From positions 5,525,501 through 5,589,500 of the forward strand of contig OZ023187.1 in assembly GCA_963995505.1 (NCBI GenBank): 64,000 nt of DNA, given 5' to 3'. Within the stretch, counting starts at the first letter, position 1, and each line of letters opens with the position of its first letter. This document shows positions 22,931-34,850 of this stretch, piece after piece. Below the pieces are notes generated by a model. The model was not told where the DNA came from and ran no database searches. It saw only the letters and a program-made list of their open reading frames with translations. A program made the translations under genes and the position numbers. Origin of the DNA: Hypericum androsaemum (Eukaryota; Streptophyta; Magnoliopsida; Malpighiales; Hypericaceae).

Positions 22931-23589
22931 GTCGGATGAAGGTGGTACGCAAGAAATGCCAGTGGGTCGTCAAGAGGCCTCGGACGGCACCAGGCTGGAG
23001 TTGCGATGACGACGTGGAGTGACAGGGAAGAGTTGAGCGAAGGTTGAAGATGGGTCCCTTTTTGAAGGGTAAAATTATCTTTTTAGAAATATTAAAAATG
23101 CTGACATCAGCGAGGGACTTAAGAGTACTATAAAAGCAAACTAGGGGGATCCAAGTTTCGATTTCAAAACAAGAGAGAGTAAAACAGTGATTTAAGCAAA
23201 CTCCAGGGATCTGAGGGCAATTTGCTAAAAAAAATTGTCTCTATTTAAGTCACCAAAAATTTTGTCTTATAGCGTTATTCAAATGCTACACTCAATCGAT
23301 GTATTTTCTTACAATAAGACAACGATTACAAGGACCATTTGAAGACAATGAGAAGATGAATAATATACTTAAATATTTTTCGAATTCGCTAAGTATGTAA
23401 AAATATATGTATTTATTAAAAATACCACTTTATGTGAAAATTGGGACCGAAATTTAACGCTAAAATGTTCTAAAAAAATCAATTATTACAATTGAGAGTT
23501 TATTAAATTTTAGCATTGGCCGCGATTTGGGACCGCGATTTTTTATGAATTTAGAGAGATTGAGATTGTTTTATAGATATTTTAATGTA

Positions 23590-23915
23590 TTTCACATCAT
23601 ATAGAGATAACTCTTCTAGTTGTATTTGTTTTAACGACAAGACTTAGATTAAAACATCGGAACGTAGTCTTTTACTAATTCAACTTCTTATCCTTAGATT
23701 TTGTGAAAATAAAGTTGGGATGCTCAAATTGTGTAAACATCATATGATACTTATGAGCATAAAGTCGGTTTGTGGGTTTCACCATCACGGACAACCAGCA
23801 CTTCTACAGATAAGATCGACAGATAGCTGATTCCACAGCAGAGGTAATGATAGGAACCCCACCAACGATACGACGAGTCCAGACCTAAGGTGCCCTTGTA
23901 GGGTCTTGAGTAGAA
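23590..23915. repeat. segmental duplicate, copy B part 2
   Basis: Matches 16340-16735 and then the tail of copy A near 18705-18722, through catcat.atagagacaact, acgacaagacttagattaaaacatcgga and gggtcttgagtag. Confidence 0.7.
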
Positions 23916-25209
23916 GCTTTTTCAAATTGCTGCTCAAGTTGGTCCACAAGCTCATCAATACATACGCGGTTATTATATTAGGCAAAGCACCGAACCACTA
24001 CCTAACCTGCACAAGTTGAGTTCGAAATATTAACAACTTGATGTCACAGTCGTATCCCAGGATGGCAACCCAATTCCAGCACAAAATGTTTTTTTTTTCT
24101 TATGCACAGTTCTATTCGAATCGGGTACACTTTAAAGTGCACCGAATTTTCTGTTAATTATCGATTAGATTTGATTCAAGTGGTAAAATCTGAGAGTGTG
24201 GACTCTTGATATGGATATATTACACAGATATTATGCCTCCTAATCGAAGAGTAATCAACAAGCAAAGATACGCTTCTTGCAAAATCTAATTGTTATAAAT
24301 CACACGTTTTATGTACTGTAGTTGCATACCTAACAGAAGATGCGACGAATAGTTCTGAAATGGGCCCTTCACATTAAGCCATATTCTAGCTTTCTGCAAT
24401 CAACTTTGCTGTTACATGACATGCTAAACCTGGTCTAAGTGGTAAGGAGTTTGGATTCATTTAAAGAGGTCATGAATTCACGCCTAGCAAACTTATCGGG
24501 TGAGCTGCCCCTAAAATAAGTTCTGACATTGTGTCGACTCTGAATATCAAATATGGCCTACTAATATAGAATGCATGGTGACCCATTTGCAGGTTAACAC
24601 ACTGGAGGGAGGCCTTCTATTCCATTGTTCGAAGAGAATGCAGTCCAAGTTTCAACATCAGACTCCAGCATCACCTTTCCAAGCTGTGTGCATCTCGGGT
24701 GACGATCTCACAAGGCTTCGGATTAGCTTGAACTTGCGTTTGGTGTTAGAATTCTCGGTCCATCGCTTGAGATTGATCAATATTCAGTTTTCTGCAACTT
24801 CCTTGCCTCTGAGTTATGGACCATTATCGAGACTAACTCACAAGTTGCAATTGTAACCAAGGGCAGTATCAGATAGAATACCGAAAGAAAACTCGTTTTC
24901 GTCCCTCGTGATTAATTGCAACAACTTCGTTCGTAGCCGTTGGAAGGCCGAGAACCGATATTACTTTCGAAATGCATTTGGTGTAACTAGGAGAATACAT
25001 CATCATATATCCCCACTTAAGTTCAATCCATTGAAATCTTCCATTCCAAGCAACAAGTTCAACTTTGAAACAAAACCTTGCAAAGAATATCTACACAAAC
25101 TTTCTCGACAACAATTTACAAACTGCATTCTGTGGAGAGGGAAAAAAAATGAAACAATCGATTACTAGAAAGACACCGAACGAACATTCACAGATTGTAA
25201 GAGATTTTA
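23916..25209. other. intergenic DNA downstream of the EF-hand gene
   Basis: A 93-codon plus frame at 24575-24856 in a balanced-composition block has no domain I can name and is not called as a gene. The last 200 bases before 25210 are probably the 3' untranslated region of the minus-strand gene. Confidence 0.4.
24428..24545 (+). mobile_element. possible tRNA-derived SINE fragment
   Basis: tctaagtggtaaggag resembles a tRNA box A and ggtcatgaattc, about 35 bases later, resembles a degenerate box B. No cloverleaf can be drawn with confidence and no tail or flanking repeat was established. Confidence 0.35.
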
Positions 25210-27490
25210 TCAGTCATATGCTACAAGAAACGGGATGACCATGGTCATAAACTCGTCGTAGTTAAAAGTGGCGGATCCCGAATAACGCCGATCCTTCTCC
25301 TTGAATTTCTCAGTCAGACCCTGCAAATTGCAGCAGTTTCAGTTGCAGTCAGATTCTAAAACGACGAGATCAAAAGACAAGGCGAAGAGCCAAGAGGTGG
25401 AAGCACTTGAACATTCCTTTTCCATGAACTGGTGGTCTAACTACTTGTAATAAAAGTGAAAAGAGTTGCGAGAATTATGGTCTCACCTTGACAATCATGC
25501 CACATCTGCAAGAGAAAAGATAAGAACAAAAGAGGATCAGATTTGAAATCATAGAACCATCTTTGCAAATTACCAGATGTTAAAGATGATGTAACTTACT
25601 CAACAAAGCTATCAAAATCCAGCTCAATCTTTCTACCACTTCCGTCGTCGTACTTGGAAATCAGGACTTTGAGAACCGAAGGAGGTAAGGCATAGCCGAG
25701 GCCGTAAAGCGCATCTCTCAGCTCAAACAAATCTATCTTTCCGCTTCGGTCTCTGTCATATCTCTCAAATGTTCCCTACAAGCCAAGTTACCGCGTCTAT
25801 CGTCAGGCCACTGTAAAAATCACAAGACCATCCGCCCGCCATTGACCAGTAAACAGAATTAAAATGCAAAGTGGAACCACTCACCCGCCATTGACCAAGG
25901 CAACTCCACAGCGCAGCAAATTCTCTTGGCCCTGAAATTACCAACGTTTAACATGTCATTACTCCCCGAACATATATAGATCGAAAAGTGCAGTACATAA
26001 GGAATCAAATACGCAGATGCAAAAGACTCGGCCAACCCAGTAACTTCCAAGGATCAAAACTAAGCATATGCAAGGTATATGTCAAAACAAGAGCTTCACA
26101 AGGTGAAAAAAGAACAGAAGAATCATGACCCTGTTCCCTACAGATGGGGACTACAGAGTTTAACTTAACAGAGAAAAAGCTCATCTTAAATCACAGGAAT
26201 TCCACATCAACCAACAAGACCCGTCATGGATTTCCTTTTCACCACTTCCGGAAATTGAACAATATGACAATATGATCGCTGTCTTCTCCCACCCGGTATC
26301 GAACTCCCTACCTCAATTGTCACAGCGTCTTCAACCCTAATAGCTAAACCAACGTCACGCCAGCAAACCACTGATGGTTTATCAAGCAACTCAACCATCC
26401 ACTTACATTCCACCATTGTGAGTTTCTACTTAATGAGCCTTTGCTAAAGCTTTGATCAGAGACAGGTAAGAGGTAGAAAGAACTCTCTTTTTTCACCTAT
26501 AAATGATTAATCCTAAGAGTCCGTGCCTACAAGGAGGTGGCTCTCTGCAGGGTATATCATTCATTCACAAAGTTTGAACTCGACGTGTTGCATCTTACCA
26601 CTGGGACCAATATAACAAAAGCTAATTCCCTTCCGTTAAATAGATTCATAACAATACTACACCAAACCTAGTGGCTAGATATCTCCAATTCCATTCTAAT
26701 TTCCTCACCTTGTTCTACTTTATGTTCTTCTACTCTTTATCCAATCAAAACCCTTACGATTAAAAGCAACAAACATAAAATTCAAGAAACAGAGCCGTTA
26801 CTTGTGAGTGAAGGTATCTGCTAGGATTTGTCCCAAAATTCTAACTGATTTAGAACTCTAATTCTTATTGACAAGAGTAGGGTTAAGAGTTCTTTGATTT
26901 TGGTATTGGCTTAATTATCCATCGTAGTATAAGCACAAAAGAGTTAGGCTAGCCAATGTTATAGTGATCATCATCTCGACCCCGTGGATATATGTCAATT
27001 GACCAAATAGTGTATCCTCGTTCTTCATATATTTTACACATCCGTGTTTAATCTTCCGCCAAGTACTAAACCACGGGAAGCCAAATACCCAGAACCAAAA
27101 ACACAAAAAAAGCAAGGAACTTTAATGAGGAAAAAAGTGATCACCAATCCGGAGGCGATCATTGGGGCTCTTGAACAAGAACATGAGCAAGCGGATGGTC
27201 CCCATGTGGAAGCGGTGGTAGCCAGAAGAGAGAGCCAGCTGGAGCTCGTTCTCGTCGATGAACCCGCTCCGGTCGCCGTCCACCATCTCGAAGCTCCTCA
27301 CCACCTCCGGGTGGGTCCCAGGCGGGAACCCATGATTACGAGGAGGCGGAGGCGGCTGCCAGTAGCTGGACGACTGGTCGTAGTAGCCATAAGACGAGGA
27401 AGAGGTGGAGGTGGTGGATGAAGGAGGCAAGGATGGGGCTGAAGGAGCGTAGGATTGGGAATGGGAAGATGATGGGTATGAACTACCCAT
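25210..27490 (-). CDS. penta-EF-hand Ca2+-binding protein (CML48-50 type), complement(join(25210..25320,25487..25505,25600..25775,25885..25931,27145..27490))
   Basis: Five exons join in frame to 232 residues; the 19-base exon 4 is confirmed by its splice sites and by the conserved C-G-M-I-V-K it encodes. Residues 1-60 are rich in S, Y and P, the usual flexible N-terminus of group I penta-EF-hand proteins. EF1 (loop 71-82, D-G-D-R-S-G-F-I-D-E-N-E) and EF3 (138-149, D-R-D-R-S-G-K-I-D-L-F-E) are canonical. EF2, EF4 and EF5 are degenerate, as expected for the family; EF5 mediates dimerisation in relatives. The product is a cytosolic Ca2+ sensor likely to act through protein or membrane partners; its target is unknown. 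Intron 1 (1213 bp) holds a SINE-like fragment. The start at 27490 gives the standard M-G-S-S-Y-P N-terminus. Confidence 0.92.
26200..26420 (-). mobile_element. possible tRNA-derived SINE in intron 1 of the EF-hand gene
   Basis: On the minus strand gagttcgataccg resembles a Pol III box B, and ttagctattaggg about 50 bases earlier resembles a box A. Length and layout fit a plant SINE, but the tail and target-site duplication were not established. Confidence 0.35.
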
Positions 27491-28613
27491 TTTTTTGGAG
27501 GAATTGAGAAGGATAAAAAAAAAAGATTGGAACTTGGAAAGTGGAATTTAATTATTAGCTATTGGATGATATGGGTTTTTGTGTGTGATCTTATATGATC
27601 AAAGAGATTGTGGGTTAGGTACGTTTTTTATTGATATTATCTGATACGACAAATCTAAATTTGATTAGATATATTTATAAAGGGGAATTGTATAATATAT
27701 TTTAAATGCGTGGGAATTGTCTGGAAGGGAACTTGTAATGGGAGGGTCGAAGGAAGGAGACGATATAGCGATAGAACAGTGGAGGGTTTGGTCAAAACTA
27801 AACGCGTGGGCTAGGAGCCACGAGCCACGAGCCAGGTAGTTTCTTGTCGGTCAAATTCGTCGCCGTTGGTTGTTTCCAGACAGGACAAGACATGGTTAAA
27901 ACTATTTCATAGTTTCAAATTTTGTGATCGAGTGACGAATATCTTACTCGACTGATAATCAAATGATATTTTTTAACCTAAATTATTTAAAATTATCTTA
28001 TTAGTCATATCACGTCATTAACTTTGTCCGAGTATTATATTGCATCTCTACTTTATTCGCATATCATGGCCACTTCACCGTGCCATACTACCTAAGGTGG
28101 GATTGTTGGAAGTTGGTTTTGTAGAATTTATGCTAAATTGGTAATTTTTGAGTGATCTATATGCTGAAGAAAGATGGGTGTTTGCTTGGCTTATCCGTTG
28201 GAGCTTGATCTCGGAAGTTAAATGTGGTGTGGTGGAACCGAAGGTGAGAAGTATAATAAAATCAAACACGGAAAAAATGAGAATATTTTTAAACACAGGA
28301 AACCAAATCAATATTGATTTAGTTAAACACGGAAGATTTGAGAGTAATTATCTAAACATAAAATTTGCACTTGAATAATTTAAATTTCTTAACTCTTTGT
28401 TATAACCTACCATTTTTCCCGAGCTGTTGGTTGGCTCAATTGGCCAGTATAATGGGCCTGCTGTCTTTGAAAACAAAGAAAACTGATTATCTATTCACCA
28501 CCTGCTTCAAGTCTAGCAACCGAGTAAAGAAGTGAAAGGGCATCCATTCTGTTGCACTGAACCACAGTTGTTGCTGAACTACATAGATAAAGGGGTTGGA
28601 ATACAGTTTGTGC
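27491..28613. other. intergenic region between two minus-strand genes
   Basis: Contains the promoter side of the EF-hand gene (27491 to about 27850) and the 3' side of the LpxK gene. Short frames on both strands have no recognisable domain. Confidence 0.45.
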
Positions 28614-31377
28614 TCACTCTCGGCGCCTTTCATTTGAACCTGAGAATTTTGCATCCAGGAGCTCCCTCAACAGTGCTTTGAAATCCTCCTCGGCGAACCC
28701 CCCGCGAGGAATGAACTGCAGGTTCGAGCAGAGGACCAGGACTCTAGATGGAGATAAATGGCTGAAGATCCCGGGGTCTCGATCATAATCCTAGTAACAT
28801 AAATCAGTTAGTTTCCGTTCCGACATTCGAAGCCATATTTCAGATAGGCATGTCTCACAGAGTTATGAACTACATTGTATGTGGCCAGCAGATATTTACG
28901 ATCGTCGCAAGGAGAAGCTAGCAAAAGAATTTTCGGAGTTGAAGGTGATCAATCTTTACCTTCTCTGTTATGACGACCACTGGCTTGGAACCAAGCATGC
29001 CCTCTAGCTCTTTGAGCTTAATTTTGATAGTTTCGATATCCTACAAAGTCAAAAGGTGACTTCAGGAAAACAAACAAATCCAACATATGTTCGAAGTAGG
29101 AAACTTCCGGATCATGGCATGTAAGGTTACCGCCAGCGTTTGTGCAGTAAATGGGTAATGGTCGAAGATGAACTAGTATCATTGGCAACCATGTATGAAG
29201 GAGCTACTTCCAATGGGTAATGCAAGCAACAAAATGACATGGATTTTGTTTGGTATGTTGAACAGTTGTTGTATGGAAAACATGGGAATTTCTTCAGTCG
29301 TGGAATTTTTATCGTATGAAGAACTTGATAAAGAACTAAGCCCGAGGGGCATAAGAAAGATACCTTCTGTTGAAAGTTGTGATGATCACAGAAATCGAGC
29401 TGGTATACATAGCGTGCTCCAACCTGCAGAGCAATGCTCGATATCATAGCCTTTTAACATAGAGTCATATATTAGATATGATCTCTTAACATATGAAGTG
29501 AAACAAACAGATCAGTCGGTAATGCCTTTCGTATTTGACTGATGGATATACAGGGTATAATTTCAAGTTAGAGAAAGCAAACATACCTTCCTCATGCTCT
29601 GGATAAAAGCACTTGAAGAACCGATTCCCGATACACACAGCACAACAGCATCGTGACAAACATCGAGAGGTATTCTAGCACAGATATCTCTAACTTCAAA
29701 TAAGTGTGAGGCAGACATTCCTGTGAAGAAGATTGGAAGAGATTCTTTAACTTCTCTTAGTGTGAACTCAACATCACTGAGGCATTTTTCCGTCACCTGC
29801 GCGAAAAGCTCTAATTCAAGTTAACGCTGTTAACAAATTATGTTGTGCAACCTGCAGTAGATGTCATGGGAAAATTCAAGTCTCCTGTGGATGAAAACAC
29901 GTCTAGAATAAGGAGAAATCAGATGGTATACCAAGTTTGCATGATGCACTACCACAGCATCTGCTCTTTTTAATGCTGACAAAGTTTCCCTCAAAGGTCC
30001 AAGGGGAGCCAATTGACGGTTTCCCCAAGGCGTTAATCCGTTAACCATTACGATCTCAAGGTCACGCTGCAAACTCCAATGCTATCTTCGATATAAAAGA
30101 ACACAAATGTTAGTGTACCTCCCTATAAATTTGCTTCGGCGTAAAAATGGAAAGATGCAATGACAATAGCATCTCTACAAAGAAAATATGTTGCCTATCT
30201 GAACCTCTTCCAATTTTAAGAGTATTACGAACAAGTTTTCCAGGAAAAGGAAAGACATTCATCGCATTACGCAATACAAAGGACATGGACATGCAAAGAG
30301 ACAAGTTTACCTGCATTCCATCATCTAGAACTACTGCATCAATTTTCTCCAAATTGGACTGATTTTCCCCTTCCTGACATGTACCATCCAATAGGCAACC
30401 TTTGGGATCTATGTAACCATACTTTCTCAGAAACTGGATGGCAGTAGCAGTTCGGTTAGCTCCAACACCAACTTTGACTGGTTTACCAAGGAAATGCCTC
30501 ATCAGCATTTTTGCTTCATCTCCTCCGGCATAACCCTGAGGTTAACCAAAAATAGACTCACCATTAGAAGGAAACCCTTTTTTTCAGTCCTACCAACTCA
30601 TCAGTAAGCGCCACTAGATACTGAATACGGATACAACCTAAATGGAATGCAGGATATACAAATTGTGGCTCCCACTGCTCTTGCAGATATCACATAAAGA
30701 TTGTGAAGCATCATTCGTCAATTATTACAATTCCACAGTCCAAACAGGAAGTGGTTTCTTGATGCAATCCGGCTAGCATTACTTACAAATAGAAAAGAAG
30801 GGTGAAGAAATATCCTTTCCAAAGCAACAGGGAAGATAAATGCAACAGATAATGAAAAGATGACAACAATCAGAAATCTAAGTCAGTTCAACAAGATCAT
30901 TCCGGAGAAATAATGGAAAATAGCGTGCATTGCATCATAGAAAAATGAGCAATGATCAGACGAATCTAATTGAATGAACAAGGGAAATAAAATTGAGAAG
31001 TAAGATGACCCTTGTAAGAATGAGGGGTGAAACTCCAAAGTCCATTAATGAGTGGGAGACAAACTCAACCATCGGCGTCTTGCCATTGCCTCCCCAAGTC
31101 AAGTTTCCAACGCTTATTACTGGGACGGGTAACCTTCAAAGAAAGAAGCATGAGATCATTCGAGCTTAAAGAATTGAGGAAGGGGATCTCAGGGAATGTA
31201 CCGATGGGTGGAAAGAATGCCACAGTGATACAGCCACCACCGACTGCAGAGTGCAAATTTGTAGAGAGAGGAAGCAAGAGAGAGCAATGGGATTAGAGCA
31301 CGGTGGACTGCAGACAGCTTAGCCTGATCTTGTGCGTAAGCTATTTCGTTCACAAGTACTCTGAATTTATTGTGCAT
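28614..31377 (-). CDS. LPXK: tetraacyldisaccharide 4'-kinase (LpxK), complement(join(28614..28790,28960..29040,29364..29423,29587..29796,29932..30081,30311..30535,31010..31133,31202..31377))
   Basis: Eight coding exons give 400 residues; every intron is GT-AG and every phase closes. LpxK phosphorylates the 4' position of the disaccharide-1-phosphate intermediate of lipid A synthesis; plants keep this pathway in mitochondria. The P-loop lies at 66-79 (S-V-G-N-L-T-W-G-G-N-G-K-T-P, lysine 77). L-T-R-G-Y-A-G-G-D-E spans 98-107. The D-D-G-M-Q-H metal and catalytic motif is at 171-176, split by an intron. D-F-x-D-H-H follows at about 304-309, and the C-terminal V-V-V-I-T-E-K-D-Y-D block spans 336-345. 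The start matches the V-N-E-I-A-Y N-terminal block of relatives. No large missing region is seen and it looks functional. A leader intron is likely upstream. Confidence 0.93.
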
Positions 31378-32260
31378 TCTGAATGAGCTGCGATAAGCAA
31401 AGAAAATCGTCTATTTCACAAAGAAGGTATGCACATCTTATCTTCAAGGACCTTGACGAATTGGTCGGTAAAGCAGAAGTACAACGATGTAAAGCGAGAG
31501 AAGTCCTAAGACTTGGCTAGAAAACAATGGTACAATGACAAGCATGGACTTGAGAAATTCAAAATCTAGGACGACTAGGACTTAAGTTGGGCGAATTCGT
31601 CTCTTCAGAGTCAAAGACGTCATTCCATGATGGTCCTTTCACACTCAATCCAACCCGAGCCTCGATAATATAAGCATCTAACTAATAGGTATTCATGAGT
31701 TCGAACTGAAGGTGGACAGAAAGCGGAGTGGCAGGCTGTATATTGATGATACCGAGGCACTCATGGGCTAAAAGAGGATGCCCACATCATTTTCACTGCA
31801 CTTCTAAGTTCTAACATTTCCACCGGGTAGTATCCATCTCCTCCATCTCGAACAAAAAAGAACCCGGAACAGATTGAAAACTACAATGCCACATTTAGAG
31901 GCACAAACAACATGCCATTACCATCAAACTACCACCAAAAACCACTGCATTCCACACTAATCATGGAGCTCGGGAACAATTCAAACAAAGTAAAACTTAA
32001 AAAGACTGCAGATATTGCTTAAACTACTTCAGAAAGCTAGAACAGAGCCATGAAAGTTGAAACCAACCAAAGATCCAATCTTTTCCACTCCTACCAACAG
32101 CTGCAAACCAACAAAGCTACCAAATTCCAACTAAAAGGCTAAAGACAAACTCCTCACAGTGAAAACCCAGATGCTAGAAGATGAAAAACAACAAAGAAAC
32201 TTACACTATTCCTCGGGCGGAGGTCGCTGTACTGCTCCAGCAGAATTAAAGGTGTAAAGT
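31378..32260 (-). other. LpxK 5' leader and probable leader intron
   Basis: On the minus strand a strong acceptor (tttctttgcttatcgcag) ends at 31388, ten bases before the ATG, and a consensus donor (agt|gtaagt) lies at 32204. This gives an 817-bp leader intron and a short leader exon at about 32205-32260. No coding exon is needed between them. The intron has no supported gene. Confidence 0.5.
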
Positions 32261-33620
32261 GTTTTTCGTGAAATGATGTAAAGTTTTAACCTTTATAAGG
32301 TTTCTTGTCTTCTGGTTAGGATTTTTCCATTTTCACACCGGAAAACCTAATCAAACCATGGCATAATTCCATTATGCTACCCAACGATTTTAGCCTTGGA
32401 AGTTGTTTCTTACTTCCGGCAAGAAAATTGCGGTTTGTTATTTAAAAGGCCACTTAGTTCGGTCATTTTTGAATAATTTTATGGCAATCCTTTTATAAAA
32501 AATATTAATATTTTTTTTAAAAAATATTAATATTTTCCACCTAGAAGGTGATAGGTTATTTTTATTGTACGTCCTTGTATAATACTCAAGGTTCTATGCT
32601 TAGTAGAAAGATGGATGGCCATAATTTAAGAAGAGAGTAAATTTTGTAGTGTCTATCATTAAATTATCACTTGATAAAATTTTAAACATTATATAAATTG
32701 CATTTATAGAAAGACCTGCAATAACATACTAAACTACTTGTATTTTGTATTTGTGAAAAAATCCTAGGATGCTCTCCAGTCCTAAGCCGAACCCTTCCTC
32801 CCCAGCGGCTATGACTCCAAGCTTGGAGCCTGACCTAACCTTGGGGAATTCAACTTTGACAATGCCTGACCTGACTTAAAGGAGTTCTTCCACAAAGTAA
32901 ATTGATGTCCAAACATGGGTTTGGTCGACTCCTTGCACTCTCTTAAGGTAGGATAGCATCCAAACGTGCGTTCCGTCAAGGCAAGTTAGCATCCAAACAC
33001 AAAGACTTTAATAATTGCCTTGGTCGACTATGAGATGTGATCCTTTGCCCCCTTTCTTTGACAATGGGACTTACTTAGGCTTCTAAAGTTTATCAAAAAG
33101 TCATGTATAATTTTTCGCTCAAGCAAATGTATGTGGGTTATTATTTACACCTATATTACACCTGCCAGACTTTGATTCCCGGACTTCCGTCAAATCATGA
33201 ACGCCTTGTACCGCTAACCTAAGTGCGCTTTAGTATTAGTAAATGTTTTCCATCCTCAAAGGTTTTCGTGAATATTTTTTTTGGACTTTCCATTGTTTGT
33301 TTGCATGTTTGATACGTAGTTACGAACTGAAGTTAATTTTCATGTCCTAAGAGAAATTCTTTATATCTTAAAGAAAGCATTTTTACATCTTATTAGAAAA
33401 ATTGATTCAAATCTCTTTAAATGTATGTAGTACACTTTTCAAACATAAAAAACAAACAACTAAAAATATGTTTTCTATAACTTTCTAAAATATTGTAAAA
33501 ATGCAATATTAGATTTAAACCAAACAGACAGAGCCCCGTCTCGATTCGGAATCGAGAGTTGGAGTGCCCGCACGGATAAACTTTTCTGTAATTGGGCCAG
33601 ACGGTCCACCCCGCTCAGGG
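32261..33620. other. intergenic region between divergent genes
   Basis: Separates the minus-strand LpxK gene from the plus-strand mitochondrial gene, so it must hold both promoters. It is AT-rich in the middle, with an imperfect repeat of aaaaatattaatattttt near 32498-32535. No gene is supported. Confidence 0.5.
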
Positions 33621-33746
33621 CCCGTTCTCTATAACGAACCTTCAAAACAAGAACCAACTTGGCAAGCAACCCACGCACAAACGACAGATTTCCTCTGCCT
33701 TCTTTCTGTCTCCGTTGAGCTCCGCCTCGTCCGAGAATTTGCTCCG

Positions 33747-34832
33747 GTAAGCTACGTCGTTTCGACCGCCCTCCCTCTTTACCTCCGTCACCCAGCTCAC
33801 CTTCCACATTTCCAAATTGATTTAAATCTTCCCGTTTCCTCTTTACAAGTACATCCACTTTCCTATGGGTTCGGGGCTCCGATTCACCTCGGACTCCGTG
33901 ATCCCTGTTTCAAGATCAAATTTTGACTTGTTGGGTTCCCCATTTTAGGGGTTTTCTCTACTGGGTATTGTCTGTTTCCCCGTTTCAGTGTTGTTTTCAT
34001 TCGACCCATATCTTAATTCGTTGGTAAGCTCTAGGGTTTCACATGCTGGAATGTGCCTGTTTCGTATGGCATCGGTGAGGATCGTTGTGCCTGTTAACGA
34101 CCAGTGATTCCGTGTTGGTAGTTCTTTTATTGTTCATATCATTTTCGCGGTATAATTCCTGGGCTGGCGATCCCATCAATGTTTAGCGTTCTTGCTAGTA
34201 GGTTGTGTACTTGAATTGAACCTGGTTGGCTTTCGAGTTTCGTGATATCAAAATGTTGCAGAGCAGAGTGGTCTCGTTTCAGCAAGAAAGATATGTTTCT
34301 GTCTCTTTTGAGGGTGGTTTATCTCGGTGACGCATCTTTCTGGCTTTTCCTCTCTTTTTGTGCTGGTTAGTGAGTCCTTGTGGTACGAGGATGATTTCTG
34401 CTCCGTGCATCTGTTGTGTTTGTGCCAGTTTTATTTCATTCCTATGATGGAAACTGATTAATGCACAACAAGAAAAATAGATAAATGCGAAAGGATGACT
34501 CTTAAGTTTTCAGATAATTGACTATTAGTCATTCAGTCAATAGCTTAACTTCAACCTTAAAGATATCAGATCAGTTCGTTCTGCTTGGTTAATAATATCC
34601 TGAAATCTCCTTTTTGTGAAACTCTGTTGCTGCTGTGCATGGCTGTACACTGCTATGTGTTTTCATTTCGGTAACTATCTGTTCGAGATACTTCTCGAAC
34701 TTTTGAGTTCATTTGCAATTTGTTTTCATGTCATGCGGAAGGAAACCTTTCCCCCTTACCTTTTTTTTTGAAGGATTTGAATGTCCATTGTCAATTTACA
34801 GTGCTGCTAGAAGCTTACTATTTCACTTTTAG
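33747..34832 (+). other. leader intron of the mitochondrial small-protein gene
   Basis: Donor ctccg|gtaagc follows a pyrimidine-rich leader (about 33680-33746), and acceptor cacttttag at 34832 lies 18 bases before the ATG. The intron is T-rich, as is normal in plants, and carries no gene. Confidence 0.65.
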
Positions 34833-34850
34833 GTACTGTAACCATTCGCA

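Larger units (their letters stand above)
21449..23227. mobile_element. Mutator-like element with cargo, split by a nested hAT
   Basis: The 1779-bp element starts gagcaaattgctctcagg and ends as the inverse of tagcaaattgccctcag. Arms of about 150 bp are well matched (gtttgcttaaattactattttact and, inverted, gtttgcttaaatcactgttttact). A 9-bp direct repeat aaaaaaatt flanks it; because it is A-rich, the right boundary is uncertain by one base. GC-rich cargo at 21610-22040 and 22931-23050 has open frames on both strands but I do not recognise the source. Removing the nested hAT (22042-22930) leaves about 0.89 kb. Confidence 0.8.

Noticed and set aside
24428..24545. tRNA gene
   Set aside because: Box-like words are present but acceptor and anticodon stems cannot be formed; kept only as a possible SINE fragment.
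24575..24856. 93-codon plus frame
   Set aside because: No recognisable domain, no promoter, and composition shared with the flanking intergenic DNA.
31500..31800. Possible gag-pol remnant in the LpxK leader intron
   Set aside because: A short W-Y-N-D-K-H-like reading was noticed, but it is too brief and broken to assign to a retroelement.
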